Shown here: positions 7,988 to 16,953 of the stretch, one piece after another
Position numbering within the stretch: position 1 is the first letter of the stretch
Layout: each line of letters begins with the position of its first letter
NCBI GenBank assembly: GCA_017556045.1
Contig: JAFZFF010000053.1
Coordinates: 27,201 to 91,200 of the forward strand
Direction: 5' to 3'
DNA from: Bacteroidaceae bacterium
GTDB lineage: Bacteria > Bacteroidota > Bacteroidia > Bacteroidales > Bacteroidaceae
Length of the DNA stretch: 64,000 bases
Translations under genes and position numbers: made by a program
Notes under the pieces: generated by a model
What the model saw: the letters and a program-made list of their open reading frames with translations, nothing else
Databases searched by the model: none
Told to the model about the DNA's origin: nothing

Positions 7988-9181
7988 TTACATATTCTCA
8001 TTTAATTTTATCAATTGACCTTTTTTACTTAATTCATAGGCTTTGTATAATATTATTGCTATTAAGAATATCCAACGTCGGTATTGCGTTTCCAATGTAA
8101 ACATTGCTATCAAGATGGGTATTAAATAAGCAAAACAGTAGTTACTAGAGATATTTCTTGAGAGTTTAGAACAATAGGTTACTAAACTAGCCAAGATTAC
8201 ACCTAAGAAAATAAATCCCACCATACCACCTGTAAAAAGATAACTCAAGTACGTATTATGTGTTGCTACTGACCAAGAGTAATAACGTTCCATCATTTTT
8301 GTAAAATTTTGATAACCTACACCCAGAAAGATATTCTCATTCAGGAATGCTTGATACCCTTTCCGCCAAATCGTTCCTCGACTTGTGAAATCCCCTGACT
8401 CTATAGAATCTTTGGTTTCTAGTAAACGTTCTATTGAAGACACAGGAATCAAGCTTATTACGAATGGCAGTAATATGAGCAACACTCCCAGCGCTATTAA
8501 TCCATACCTTTTATTATTGTATGCAAAACAACAAAAAATTAAAATTGTTGTAACAAAACCTGTTCTAGATCCCGTCAATAAAATTGCATACGTTAAAAAT
8601 ATAAGAATTAATACTGCAGTAAGTTTTAGAAACTTTTTTTCGAACGAACTGATTGCATGAAACAAAATAGCAATACCCATGTTTAGCATAAAAGAAAGTT
8701 CATTTTGGTCCTGACCTAATGCGGTGACTCTTTCTTGATCCGCATAAAGTGCATTTGCCAATATTTCTTCTTTTGCGAAATGACAATTAAGCGCTAATAC
8801 AATACAGCCTATTACGAATGAAAATAGAATATTTCTAATATCTTCTTTACTCTTAATACTCTCAGATATGGTCACCATTAAAAACAAAGATGGGAAATAA
8901 AATCCAAGCAGATTCTCAAATGCAATATAAAAATCAAATGCCCAAAAGCAAGATAATAGCCAATATACTCCCAAAGCAATAAACATTTTTATTACTGGAT
9001 TCAACCTAAATTTTGAAGACGTAAACAAAAATAATGCAAATTGAGCCAATATTACCATTTTGACAATTGAAAGAGACGAACTATCTTCCGAAACACCAAT
9101 TGATTCCAATGGCGTTGTAAAAAAAATCAGACATGTTAATAACTTAAGCCAAGTCAGATTATATCTTTTTAATATTCTCAT
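7988..9181 (-). CDS. Wzy-type O-antigen/capsule polymerase
   Basis: The 397-residue protein is almost entirely hydrophobic, with about 10-12 predicted membrane spans. It has a larger loop containing GFVTTILIF and the O-antigen-ligase-like segment ESGDFTSRGTIWRKGYQAFLNENIFLGVGYQNF (seen in parts around residues 260-295), ending in VATHNTYLSYLFTGG. This loop is the mark of Wzy/WaaL polymerases and ligases. Because the locus also has a flippase and a Wzz, polymerase is the better call. It would link flipped repeat units in the periplasm. Confidence 0.82.
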   Translation of the reverse strand: MRILKRYNLTWLKLLTCLIFFTTPLESIGVSEDSSSLSIVKMVILAQFALFLFTSSKFRLNPVIKMFIALGVYWLLSCFWAFDFYIAFENLLGFYFPSLFLMVTISESIKSKEDIRNILFSFVIGCIVLALNCHFAKEEILANALYADQERVTALGQDQNELSFMLNMGIAILFHAISSFEKKFLKLTAVLILIFLTYAILLTGSRTGFVTTILIFCCFAYNNKRYGLIALGVLLILLPFVISLIPVSSIERLLETKDSIESGDFTSRGTIWRKGYQAFLNENIFLGVGYQNFTKMMERYYSWSVATHNTYLSYLFTGGMVGFIFLGVILASLVTYCSKLSRNISSNYCFAYLIPILIAMFTLETQYRRWIFLIAIILYKAYELSKKGQLIKLNENM

Positions 9182-9471
9182 AATAAATAAAAGTGTTTGT
9201 AGCCCGTTTACAATATTATTTATAATACGACTTCAATTACAGTTTTCATCAATCCTATATAAAGCGCATTTAGTTTACTATCTAATTCACTTTACTAAGC
9301 AATTTGTATAATCCATTCCTATCATCAACAATATTGCTGCACAAATAACAGTACATACATAAGATAGGAACCTCCAAAGAAATGCTCCAAACAAGTAAAA
9401 ATATAATATTTTTGCCTTCTTAATAATCAATAGGATTCTTTACTTTAGTACATTAACATTTTAGAGATTTA
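9182..9471. other. AT-rich gene-free stretch (290 bp)
   Basis: I see no convincing gene. On the minus strand a short hydrophobic frame (about 9290-9440) reads GAFLWRFLSYVCTVICAAILL before a stop but has no clear start. It could be the tail of a lost membrane-protein gene. Confidence 0.3.
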
Positions 9472-10209
9472 TCAAAATTCTTCACATATAGCAATCTTTT
9501 CTTTCCAAATGTAACGATGTTCCTTAGGCACAGTATAATTAGGATTTGGAATCATATAATCAGAGCCATAACTGAATTCCAATATTTGATGAGCATTCAT
9601 AGGAATGTTTACTTTTATGTTTTCAAACTGCACTCTACATACTTGATGATCAATAGGAAGTTCTATTCGTCGTGGAATTACTCCTCCATGTTTTCTAACA
9701 CTCTCACGACATGTTGAACAATCTGGAAAGTTATTCCAACAACAAACATAAGGGTAATTATCAATCGCTGGGTATATGAAAAATATGTCTAATGAGACTC
9801 CTGTATCTTTGTAAAGATAACTTTCTTCACAACCCAAGCTTGCATCATCTAAAGAAAATCGTCTAAACAATCTAAAACCAACACTTTCTAAACACTTTTG
9901 CAACAAAGGAGTTCGTTCTTTTGCAAAAATCATAACATCTATATCTAAATCATGGGAAATAAACCCCTTCTCCCTTATCGCACCTAATAACGACCCGAAC
10001 GTCAATGAATAGTTAAACCCATTTTCAATCATACATGCGTCAAAATCCCTTAAAGCGTCTAATGCATACGCCTTAAAATTAATATTTCGCCTTTTTTCTA
10101 TTCTAATCTTATAAGGATAGTAAAACGGTTTTAAAAGTTTTTTAGCAAAAGGAATTTTAGAAACCTTATGCGCTAATTCTATAATCCAAAATGGTATTCT
10201 ATCTCTCAT
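9472..10209 (-). CDS. LicD-family phosphotransferase
   Basis: The 245-residue protein belongs to the LicD/fukutin nucleotidyltransferase-fold family, which moves phosphocholine or a related phospho-alcohol from a CDP carrier to a sugar. FGSLLGAIR (71-79) and the acidic metal motif HDLDID (86-91) are intact. C-terminal FSYGSDYMIPNPN is also typical. It lies downstream of the flippase and 1.7 kb from a protein fusing a LicD-like and a cytidylyltransferase domain. A sensible reading is that this copy carries out the transfer, while the fusion supplies the CDP-activated group. The substrate is inferred only. Confidence 0.85.
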   Translation of the reverse strand: MRDRIPFWIIELAHKVSKIPFAKKLLKPFYYPYKIRIEKRRNINFKAYALDALRDFDACMIENGFNYSLTFGSLLGAIREKGFISHDLDIDVMIFAKERTPLLQKCLESVGFRLFRRFSLDDASLGCEESYLYKDTGVSLDIFFIYPAIDNYPYVCCWNNFPDCSTCRESVRKHGGVIPRRIELPIDHQVCRVQFENIKVNIPMNAHQILEFSYGSDYMIPNPNYTVPKEHRYIWKEKIAICEEF

Positions 10210-10363
10210 AATTTCTACTCTATTCGTATTTATTTCATCTTATTTATTATAAACAAAATAATGCGCATGAATGCTCTTATCTTCAGTTAATTGCCAAATA
10301 CACAAAACATTGTTTATGGCCAAATCGTTAGTACACTTGCACATACCTATCGCTAGAAATAGT

Positions 10364-11908
10364 TCACACAACTAATTTTTTATTTTTCGGAAGAAACCTA
10401 AACAAAAAAGAATTAATTAGAACCCTCTCCTTACAATCTAATCCTACCCAATAGAATGAAAGTAACGACATAAAAATTGACACAATAGAAACTACTAAAA
10501 GTCTCAAAAAACCATCACACATCATAAAACGTGGGATCAATGGGACAGAAAAGGATATTGACACAAAGAGTATAAATGGCAATATCACCTTTCGCATGTA
10601 TTTGGATAAGGAAAAGGATATTATGCTTCTCAATATAAAAAGACTAGCTATTTGCATAAAAAATGTAAAGATAAAACTTACCCAAAATACAGAATTGGGC
10701 GAATAACCAAGTTTCAATGAACAATATGCAACAGGCAGCGAAGCCAAAGTAATAGAACTACTCACAACTTGATATTTACACATATTACCAGTAGCATGTA
10801 CGACTGCTGACAGAGAAGCATTCATGTTATTTAAAAAAGTAATAAGTACAACAATAATCACAAATGATGCTGTATAATCAGGGACATCGCCACCTAACCA
10901 AAGATCTAAGACATAATTTATCTCTAAAAGCACTGGATACGATATAATATATAAAACAGCAATACTAAATTTTGAAAGACTAAACATCAGATTTATAGTA
11001 CGAGCAGAATTTCCTTGAGCATAAGATTGCACCATTTGCGGGCGAATGGCAGTACTTACATTCATAACAAAACCTTGTAATCCAGAGGCCACTTGATAAG
11101 CTACTCCGCGAGCAGCATTGACAACTGGACCAAAAAACAGATTAAGAATCATATTCAATCCTTGTTCGCGCATCATCCCCGAAAATGAACCAAAGATGTT
11201 CCAACCTGAAAAGGACAGCATGGATTTAAATAATCCTTTATTAAATAAAGGGAGAATGCGGATTTCTCCAAAATGCCCCCTTGCGTAAACATAAGCTAAT
11301 ACAAAGTTCAACAGACTTATCAGCATTAACAGGAAGCCATAGAGAATCAATCTATCGATATCAGCGTAAGGAATCAATATTACTATTGCTAACTTAAGAA
11401 TCGCATCTAACACACCTATAAAAGCATAAAAGTTCATATGCTCATGTGCCATGATGGCAGCATTGAATGGTACTTGCATAATTATAAGCACAAAAGATAA
11501 CACTGAAAATTGAAATATCCATTGTGCAGCGACAAAACGGTCAGGAGGTATCACCATTTTGTTACGTAAATACCATAAGCCTAACGTCTCTGTCAATGAT
11601 ACTATTAATAATAACAATAATAGCTGTACTACCAATGATGTTACATAAACCCTACGAGCACCATCTATACCATTCTTGCCTAATTCATAATTGAAAAAAC
11701 GTTGGATACCATTACTCATCGATGTATTTAGAAAAGTAAACATCGATACAAAACCACATACAACGTTGTATATACCAAAATCATCTACACCCAAAGCTTT
11801 CAATGTTACCCTAGTCGTGTAAAAACCTAAGAGCAACACAAATACCATGCGAATACTAAGAAGCATGGTATTCTTTGCTATACGTTTATTATTTGATGAT
11901 TGAGTCAT
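10364..11908 (-). CDS. Wzx-type repeat-unit flippase
   Basis: The 514-residue membrane protein has about 14 predicted spans and starts with a short basic cytoplasmic tail, then NTMLLSIRMVFVLLLGFYTTRVTLKALG. This is the hallmark of PST/MATE-like polysaccharide flippases, which begin with the same T-R-x(3)-x-L-G pattern. It would flip undecaprenyl-diphosphate-linked repeat units across the inner membrane before polymerisation by the neighbouring Wzy. The gap to the upstream fusion gene is 52 bp and all genes face the same way. Confidence 0.88.
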   Translation of the reverse strand: MTQSSNNKRIAKNTMLLSIRMVFVLLLGFYTTRVTLKALGVDDFGIYNVVCGFVSMFTFLNTSMSNGIQRFFNYELGKNGIDGARRVYVTSLVVQLLLLLLIVSLTETLGLWYLRNKMVIPPDRFVAAQWIFQFSVLSFVLIIMQVPFNAAIMAHEHMNFYAFIGVLDAILKLAIVILIPYADIDRLILYGFLLMLISLLNFVLAYVYARGHFGEIRILPLFNKGLFKSMLSFSGWNIFGSFSGMMREQGLNMILNLFFGPVVNAARGVAYQVASGLQGFVMNVSTAIRPQMVQSYAQGNSARTINLMFSLSKFSIAVLYIISYPVLLEINYVLDLWLGGDVPDYTASFVIIVVLITFLNNMNASLSAVVHATGNMCKYQVVSSSITLASLPVAYCSLKLGYSPNSVFWVSFIFTFFMQIASLFILRSIISFSLSKYMRKVILPFILFVSISFSVPLIPRFMMCDGFLRLLVVSIVSIFMSLLSFYWVGLDCKERVLINSFLFRFLPKNKKLVV

Positions 11909-11960
11909 TATTCGTTTGGAGTAAAAACAGGTAATTAATTTATAATATTTTTCGAATAAC

Positions 11961-13151
11961 CTAGTAAACTATCCTATTAAACTTATCATCTGGATTAATT
12001 CTTCCGATAGACGCTTTTGATGAAATTTTTGCTTTTAACTCACTAGAACTAACCCCATCAGTACGGCCAAGAACTATATGTTCCTTTCCTTGTTCTTCAC
12101 ACCATCGGATTGCGCGTTGAAATCCATCATGGCACTGGTCTGAACCAGTTACAAACACATCAAAATCCACTTCCTGGACAATCTTATCCACATCAGTGTA
12201 AGTAATCACTTCATCGACATAGCGAATAGACTTGATCATATACTTACGATCCTCTGTAGAGTTAAGCACCTTTGCGGTGGGCTTGTATTTAAGAATAAAG
12301 TCACCATCTTGAGCCGCTACAATCAAGTAATCACCCAAACCTTTTGCTCGACGATAAAGCTCCACATGTCCTTTATGGATCAAATCGTAAACACCTACAG
12401 TCATAACCTTTTTGTACTTACGGGGCTTCATGCTTGCAAGCTGCACATTCTTGGGGAGAGGAATACCTGCCTTCTCACAACGAATCTTAAAGCGACGAAA
12501 ATCCGCTTGTCTATGACTCAGAAGCCAAGCATAATAGATGCTATCAGGCATTAAATCCAACAATTTAGTGACACCCCAATGGCAATATTTAGCAATCAGC
12601 CCTTCGGAATACATTACCGTCTGTTTGGGAGTTATCCAGTCTTCGCCATATTGAAATGTTAGATACTCATCCACCTCTGCTGGGACATTGAGCATGATTC
12701 CTTTGAAATCCCACTTCACCGTATTCTGGAGATACTTCTCATGAATAAAGTCGGAACCTCCCGTATGGCGCACATCGCTACTAATCTTGTGAAGGACAAA
12801 AATCTTGAAGTACTCACCATTTCGTTCAAGATAATAGAGTCCTCTGCGTTCATGGCGAACAAGTTTAAAATCAGCCTCTAACAACAACCAAAGAATATCT
12901 TTAAAACGCTCTTCATCTTCTTTCAATATATAGATATCAAAAAGGGGTTTCCAAGGTTGAAAATCATCATTACGCACGATTCCGATAAGCGTACCAAAAG
13001 CAGGTCCCCAATTGATATCTATCTTATCGAGATAGATAGAAAGTACTCGAAGATTATCGAGCATCACCTCCTTGTTTATCACCTTATCTCCGAAATGAAG
13101 GAGATGGTTCTTATATTCTAAAAAACCTTTAGATGTTTTTATTTTGGCCAT
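11961..13151 (-). CDS. Fusion: LicD-like domain + TagD/ECT-type cytidylyltransferase
   Basis: Two domains are visible in 396 residues. Residues about 30-180 align with LicD by GTLIG (53-57) and FQYGEDWITP (167-176), but the metal motif usually written WDDDID reads WKPLFD here (67-72), so only the last aspartate remains. Residues 247-380 are a complete cytidylyltransferase: HKGH (259-262) in VGVYDLIHKGH, then the closing RTDGVSSS (363-370). The closest relatives of this domain activate glycerol phosphate, ethanolamine phosphate or heptose phosphate. I take the ATG at 13151; a TTG lies three codons earlier. The upstream neighbours are an OCD-like and a PLP enzyme, suggesting that they make its substrate. 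Confidence 0.82.
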   Translation of the reverse strand: MAKIKTSKGFLEYKNHLLHFGDKVINKEVMLDNLRVLSIYLDKIDINWGPAFGTLIGIVRNDDFQPWKPLFDIYILKEDEERFKDILWLLLEADFKLVRHERRGLYYLERNGEYFKIFVLHKISSDVRHTGGSDFIHEKYLQNTVKWDFKGIMLNVPAEVDEYLTFQYGEDWITPKQTVMYSEGLIAKYCHWGVTKLLDLMPDSIYYAWLLSHRQADFRRFKIRCEKAGIPLPKNVQLASMKPRKYKKVMTVGVYDLIHKGHVELYRRAKGLGDYLIVAAQDGDFILKYKPTAKVLNSTEDRKYMIKSIRYVDEVITYTDVDKIVQEVDFDVFVTGSDQCHDGFQRAIRWCEEQGKEHIVLGRTDGVSSSELKAKISSKASIGRINPDDKFNRIVY

Positions 13152-13199
13152 ATTCGTCAACTAATAACTTCAACTATACCATTCTATGAGTCGATCCCA

Positions 13200-14150
13200 T
13201 TATATCCAAAACTTCTCCGTCTCACGAATAAGTTTGATATCATTAGAATCATCCTTCAAGGTCTCATATATTTTGCTGGCATACACCACATCGTGCAATC
13301 CAAGTCCAATATTGTAACTTAAGATACGTTCAGCATCAGACTCACGCCCCTTGGCTTTACCAGAAATAACATCTTGAATTTCTGCAAACTTCTTAAACTG
13401 GTTAAAATATTTAAATCCACATACGTGTGCAGTATCATCAGCATAAACCTTATCAAAGAAAAGGTCACAATTCTGGAATCCACGAGTATGAACTGGTACA
13501 ACCAAACAACCCTCTCTATAAAGATTGTCTTCATCACACAAGAGTCCTTGTGCCTCAGTAATACAGCTCACAATTACATCGGACTGAGCGACCAATTCCT
13601 TTGAATCGTCACAAATGGTGAAAGTGACATTGTCATACTCCTTGAATCGCTCGATGAACAATTCGGCCTGATCTTTATAACGCAACAAGATGACATGGTG
13701 CATCACCTCTGGTTCTGAATCAAGCAAACAGAGCATAGTAGCACGACCTGTATTTCCTAAGCCTAAGAATCCATAGGTTGTTGTCTTTGTGCTACGGAAA
13801 GTTTGGATAGCCAATGTTGCAACAGCACCAGTACGCATCGTGGTAATCCAGTCTGCATCGAGCATAGCCAACAACTCTCCGTTCAACGAGTTATACAACA
13901 ACAAATCACTACCTAAAGCGGGAGTTGCTCCTTTGATACGATGCACTTCCTTAACACCAAAGTAATTATATGGTGCAGGAAGCAAACAAGGCATAGTATT
14001 GAAAAAATCATTACCTTGCGGATGAAGGCTAATCTTAGCTGGAAGTTGGGCCGTCTCCTTCAAAGAAAAACTTTCTTTTACCCACTCTACACACTGAGCA
14101 GGCGATATATTCAACTCGCGTATCTGTTTTTGAGAAATTATTTTCATCAT
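13200..14150 (-). CDS. Ornithine cyclodeaminase/mu-crystallin family dehydrogenase
   Basis: The 316-residue protein has the OCD/mu-crystallin fold. The substrate-binding VKEVHR and RTGA motifs are present, and so is a Rossmann nucleotide loop GFLGLGNTGRA around residue 130. Family members include ornithine cyclodeaminase, alanine dehydrogenase, ketimine reductases and SbnB. They all reduce or form imines at an amino acid. The start overlaps the stop of the upstream PLP-enzyme gene as ATGA, so the two are translationally coupled and probably act in one pathway. The reaction is not known; ornithine itself is not implied by the context. Confidence 0.8.
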   Translation of the reverse strand: MMKIISQKQIRELNISPAQCVEWVKESFSLKETAQLPAKISLHPQGNDFFNTMPCLLPAPYNYFGVKEVHRIKGATPALGSDLLLYNSLNGELLAMLDADWITTMRTGAVATLAIQTFRSTKTTTYGFLGLGNTGRATMLCLLDSEPEVMHHVILLRYKDQAELFIERFKEYDNVTFTICDDSKELVAQSDVIVSCITEAQGLLCDEDNLYREGCLVVPVHTRGFQNCDLFFDKVYADDTAHVCGFKYFNQFKKFAEIQDVISGKAKGRESDAERILSYNIGLGLHDVVYASKIYETLKDDSNDIKLIRETEKFWI

Positions 14151-15247
14151 GCCAATTCTTTAAGTGCTTCAATAAATCGGTTGTTATCCCCATGATTGCG
14201 TACTGCGATACGCATGTAACGATTAGGGGCTATCCCCTTCTTGGCAAGACATGCGCTAGCAAGGATATTGTATTTGCTCAAAAGGATAGCGCACAACTCC
14301 TTAGGTTGATAGGGAGGCAATACTTCCAAGAAGAAGTAATTGGCCTGTGAGGGCATCACCCTAATGAAGGGGATCTTCTTCAGTTCCACTTCGAAATCTT
14401 CACGAGTTTGAATAAACTGCTCACAGGCCACACGATAGTCATCACGATACTTGGGATAGATTTGCATGAAGAACTGGGCAAATGAATTGATATTCCAGAT
14501 ACTCACCTGCTTCTTCATCTTTGCAATGAGTGATGTGTCAGCACTGCAGAAGATGCCCAGACGAAGACCAGGAACGCCATAGCTCTTAGAGATAGATTTC
14601 ATTACACACATGTGTGGATACTTCTCCAGTAAGGCATTATCCAAGAAGGTATTGTTTTCAAAACCTACACTGAAGTCCACGAAACTTTCATCAAGAACGA
14701 ATTGCATATCATTGTCTTCACACCACTGAGCTAATTTATGCACACCCTCCATGGGAACAAAGTTTCCAGAAGGATTATCTGGATTAATGAGCAGGAGAGT
14801 CTTTACGGGATGCTCAGAGAAGTATTCAATCATGTCCTCTGCTCCATAACGGAACTCGTCGTTCTGAGGAACAAATGTTACAACTTGCTCATCGGGTAGT
14901 CGATTGGGATACTCCTCAAAGGTAGGACGAACAACACCAACCTTACCTTCAAGCCCCTCCATGAAGACCTTAATCAACTCCGCTGCACCATTACCGGGGA
15001 TGATATACTCCTGCTTGATACCCCAACATTCGCTCGCAAGCTTGCTATTCACACCCATTCCCGAAGGATATTCAGAGAGGAGCGTGCGGAAGTTCGCTTG
15101 CATCTCGTCAACAATCTTTGAACGATTGAAATAGGGATTTACCAGATAACAGTAATCCAACATTTCAGGATATACCCAAAAACCGCCGTAACGACTGTAA
15201 TATTGCTTGAGAAGCAATTCGTTTTCTGAGGAAGAGATATTATTCAT
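14147..15247 (-). CDS. Fold-type I PLP aminotransferase/decarboxylase (HisC/CobD-like)
   Basis: The 366-residue protein resembles histidinol-phosphate aminotransferase and the CobD threonine-phosphate decarboxylase. PGNGAAELI (84-92), NPDNPSG (155-161), DESFVDF (186-192) and the Schiff-base lysine K221 in SISKSYGVPGLRLG are clear. Both relatives act on amino compounds carrying a phosphate. As this is the first gene of a run ending in a cytidylyltransferase-LicD fusion, a role in making a phospho-amino-alcohol is attractive but unproved. The upstream side has no gene for 700 bp, so transcription of this half-locus probably starts here. Confidence 0.82.
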   Translation of the reverse strand: MNNISSSENELLLKQYYSRYGGFWVYPEMLDYCYLVNPYFNRSKIVDEMQANFRTLLSEYPSGMGVNSKLASECWGIKQEYIIPGNGAAELIKVFMEGLEGKVGVVRPTFEEYPNRLPDEQVVTFVPQNDEFRYGAEDMIEYFSEHPVKTLLLINPDNPSGNFVPMEGVHKLAQWCEDNDMQFVLDESFVDFSVGFENNTFLDNALLEKYPHMCVMKSISKSYGVPGLRLGIFCSADTSLIAKMKKQVSIWNINSFAQFFMQIYPKYRDDYRVACEQFIQTREDFEVELKKIPFIRVMPSQANYFFLEVLPPYQPKELCAILLSKYNILASACLAKKGIAPNRYMRIAVRNHGDNNRFIEALKELA

Positions 15248-15399
15248 ATGTATTTATAAAATTAGTTGCTAGTATCCCGAGGCCTCTAAAGCAAGTACGA
15301 AAAGGTGGCAAATCGATGAGGACGTTCGTTGAAGCGTTAAAATCCTGCGTTAAACTTCCTCTAATATTGTCAGTACATAGCCACAAGAGGTAAATCTAT

Positions 15400-15653
15400 G
15401 GTGACAGATGACGCTTAGATTCCTATATGGGATACACATTTAAGTAATTAATTATACTTAAAAAATATTTTTAAGCATTTTTGACATCTAGGTTATATAG
15501 ATTTGCAAGTGTCATCCGTCACCCTGTTTACCGATTTACCGATTGGATTTCTATATGGAATCTATAGAAAATAAATAATTATTTTAAATTTATTTTTTTA
15601 TTAATTATTTATATATACCGTCCATTAAGGAAATAGATCGGTAAATCGGTAAA
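15400..15653. repeat. Nested inverted repeats with 8-bp iterons around AT-rich cores
   Basis: This lies in a 708-bp gene-free region (15248-15955). GGTGACAGATGACGCTT at 15400-15416 faces AAGTGTCATCCGTCACC at 15507-15523. Then TTTACCGATTTACCGATT (two 8-bp units, 15527-15544) faces its reverse complement at 15637-15653. Both pairs enclose roughly 90 bp of nearly pure A/T. The layout resembles a protein-binding or replication/recombination site, but nothing nearby proves a role. I see no gene in the region. Confidence 0.55.
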
Positions 15654-15710
15654 TTTACATACTTGTACTTTTTATAATACATACATGTACCAAAATTTTT
15701 GGATGTATGC

Positions 15711-15856
15711 GTTTAGAGTTTAGGGTGTGGACAGCTAAAGCCGTACGATGACGTTAACGATGACGATAACTTGCAGCAAAGCTGCGGGTTAACGGTTAAA
15801 AGCTGCGGAGCAGCGGTTAAGGGTTAAGGTCATGCTATGCGTGTAGAAAACGTTGA
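15711..15856. repeat. 146-bp direct repeat, left copy
   Basis: This is nearly identical to 16954-17099. It contains the modules ACAGCTAAAG, GACGTTAACGATGACGATAA, TTGCAGCAAAGCTGCGGGTT and AAGCTGCGGAGCAGCGGTTA. The two copies are in the same direction and bracket the AbiE-type toxin-antitoxin pair. Confidence 0.85.
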
Positions 15857-15955
15857 CGCCGACGCGGTATGATAGCGTCGGTTGCGACGACTGCCGGTTT
15901 ATCGGCATAAAGGAGTGTACTTTAGTACTTACGAAAACCGTTTGAGAATTATGAA

Positions 15956-16564
15956 TTATGAGTTCTGCCGCACTTGACTGCGAATAAATTCTTTCATCTC
16001 ATCCCACGACACATTGCCAAACAAGCGAGGGGTAGGCTGCACATCTGCATCGTCAAAATAGGACATGGACATCAATGCACGGAATACGGAATGCTCGGGA
16101 TACTTTTGCTTGTAGAAATCTAATATCTCGGACAAGGTGTAACGTTGCAACAGATAATAGAGATCTATGAAATCTTTTTTACTACCACGCCCCTCAATGG
16201 CATTGACCTTCATGGCTGCAATATCGGGAGGAGTGGCTAACGTGAGAGCATCGACCTGCAAGGGAGCCTCAAGCCAAGGATAATCGTAATGTACGAAATC
16301 GACCTTTATGCCATCAAGCAAGTATACTTTTATCTTCGACGATTCCTTGACAATAGTCAACTGACCGTAACGACGAAGGATGCTACTAAAAACGAACTCA
16401 GGATCGAACGTTCCAAAGAAATCTAAATCGACTGACGTACGATGACCATACTGAAGGGCTAGTGAGGTGCCACCAACCAATCGCATTGCAGAAAACTCGG
16501 GAACAACAGATAGCTGCCTCAAGAGTTCCAAGGTGTGGGCATCGACTGTCTGGTATGATAGCAT
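15956..16564 (-). CDS. AbiEii/AbiGii-type nucleotidyltransferase toxin
   Basis: The 202-residue protein carries the minimal nucleotidyltransferase signature, GGTSLALQYGHRTSVDLD, with the glycine-rich start at 31-33 and the metal aspartates D46 and D48. AbiEii proteins are toxins of type IV-like toxin-antitoxin and abortive-infection systems. The upstream gene, overlapping by 46 bp, encodes a small DUF6922-like protein that would act as the partner. The stop codon TAA is provided by a run of ATAATTC units that continues downstream. The pair sits inside a repeat field and does not belong to the sugar pathway. Confidence 0.85.
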   Translation of the reverse strand: MLSYQTVDAHTLELLRQLSVVPEFSAMRLVGGTSLALQYGHRTSVDLDFFGTFDPEFVFSSILRRYGQLTIVKESSKIKVYLLDGIKVDFVHYDYPWLEAPLQVDALTLATPPDIAAMKVNAIEGRGSKKDFIDLYYLLQRYTLSEILDFYKQKYPEHSVFRALMSMSYFDDADVQPTPRLFGNVSWDEMKEFIRSQVRQNS

Positions 16565-16824
16565 CGGAAGGTTTCTTTCGGTGTATTAGTTATTGCACTG
16601 ATGAAAGACAAACACACAGGATCGAGAGTACGCATCGCCTGGCATAATGATACGATATGGTCGAGACCATAGTAATCGCGAAGCAAATGCCAATCTGTCA
16701 TCGTGCCATATTCAAGCACTCGCTGCACCACAAAGGAGGCATGGATATCCATGTCTACTTCTTCGCGAACAACGTCCCAAAAGAGGTGTTCGGAAAACTG
16801 ATGTCTACATGCTTGTGCAATCAT
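16519..16824 (-). CDS. DUF6922-like putative antitoxin partner of AbiEii
   Basis: The 101-residue protein has the pattern LFWDVVREEVDMDIHASFVVQRVLEYG at its start, and W-x-L-x(3)-YG followed by PKETFRCY at its end. I associate this with DUF6922-type proteins encoded just upstream of AbiEii nucleotidyltransferases. No DNA-binding motif is obvious, so the antitoxin role rests on gene order and the 46-bp overlap with the toxin gene. The last 15 residues (HTRQSMPTPWNS) lie within the overlap. Confidence 0.65.
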   Translation of the reverse strand: MIAQACRHQFSEHLFWDVVREEVDMDIHASFVVQRVLEYGTMTDWHLLRDYYGLDHIVSLCQAMRTLDPVCLSFISAITNTPKETFRCYHTRQSMPTPWNS

Positions 16825-16953
16825 CTCTATATCATTGCTCTTTATGATGCAGAGGTATTTATTTTTTCTCTATCATCAAATTATCGACGATTGTATTTTG
16901 ATTTAAGGACAGCCAAAGCTGTACGAATACGAAAACTATTTCAATTGCAAATG

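Noticed and set aside
9290-9440. Small hydrophobic gene between the Wzy and LicD genes
   Set aside because: There is no credible start codon and no recognisable family; it is noted only as a possible remnant.
11961-13151. LicC-type phosphocholine cytidylyltransferase
   Set aside because: LicC has a different nucleotidyltransferase fold; the HKGH and RTDGVSS motifs place this domain in the TagD/ECT class.
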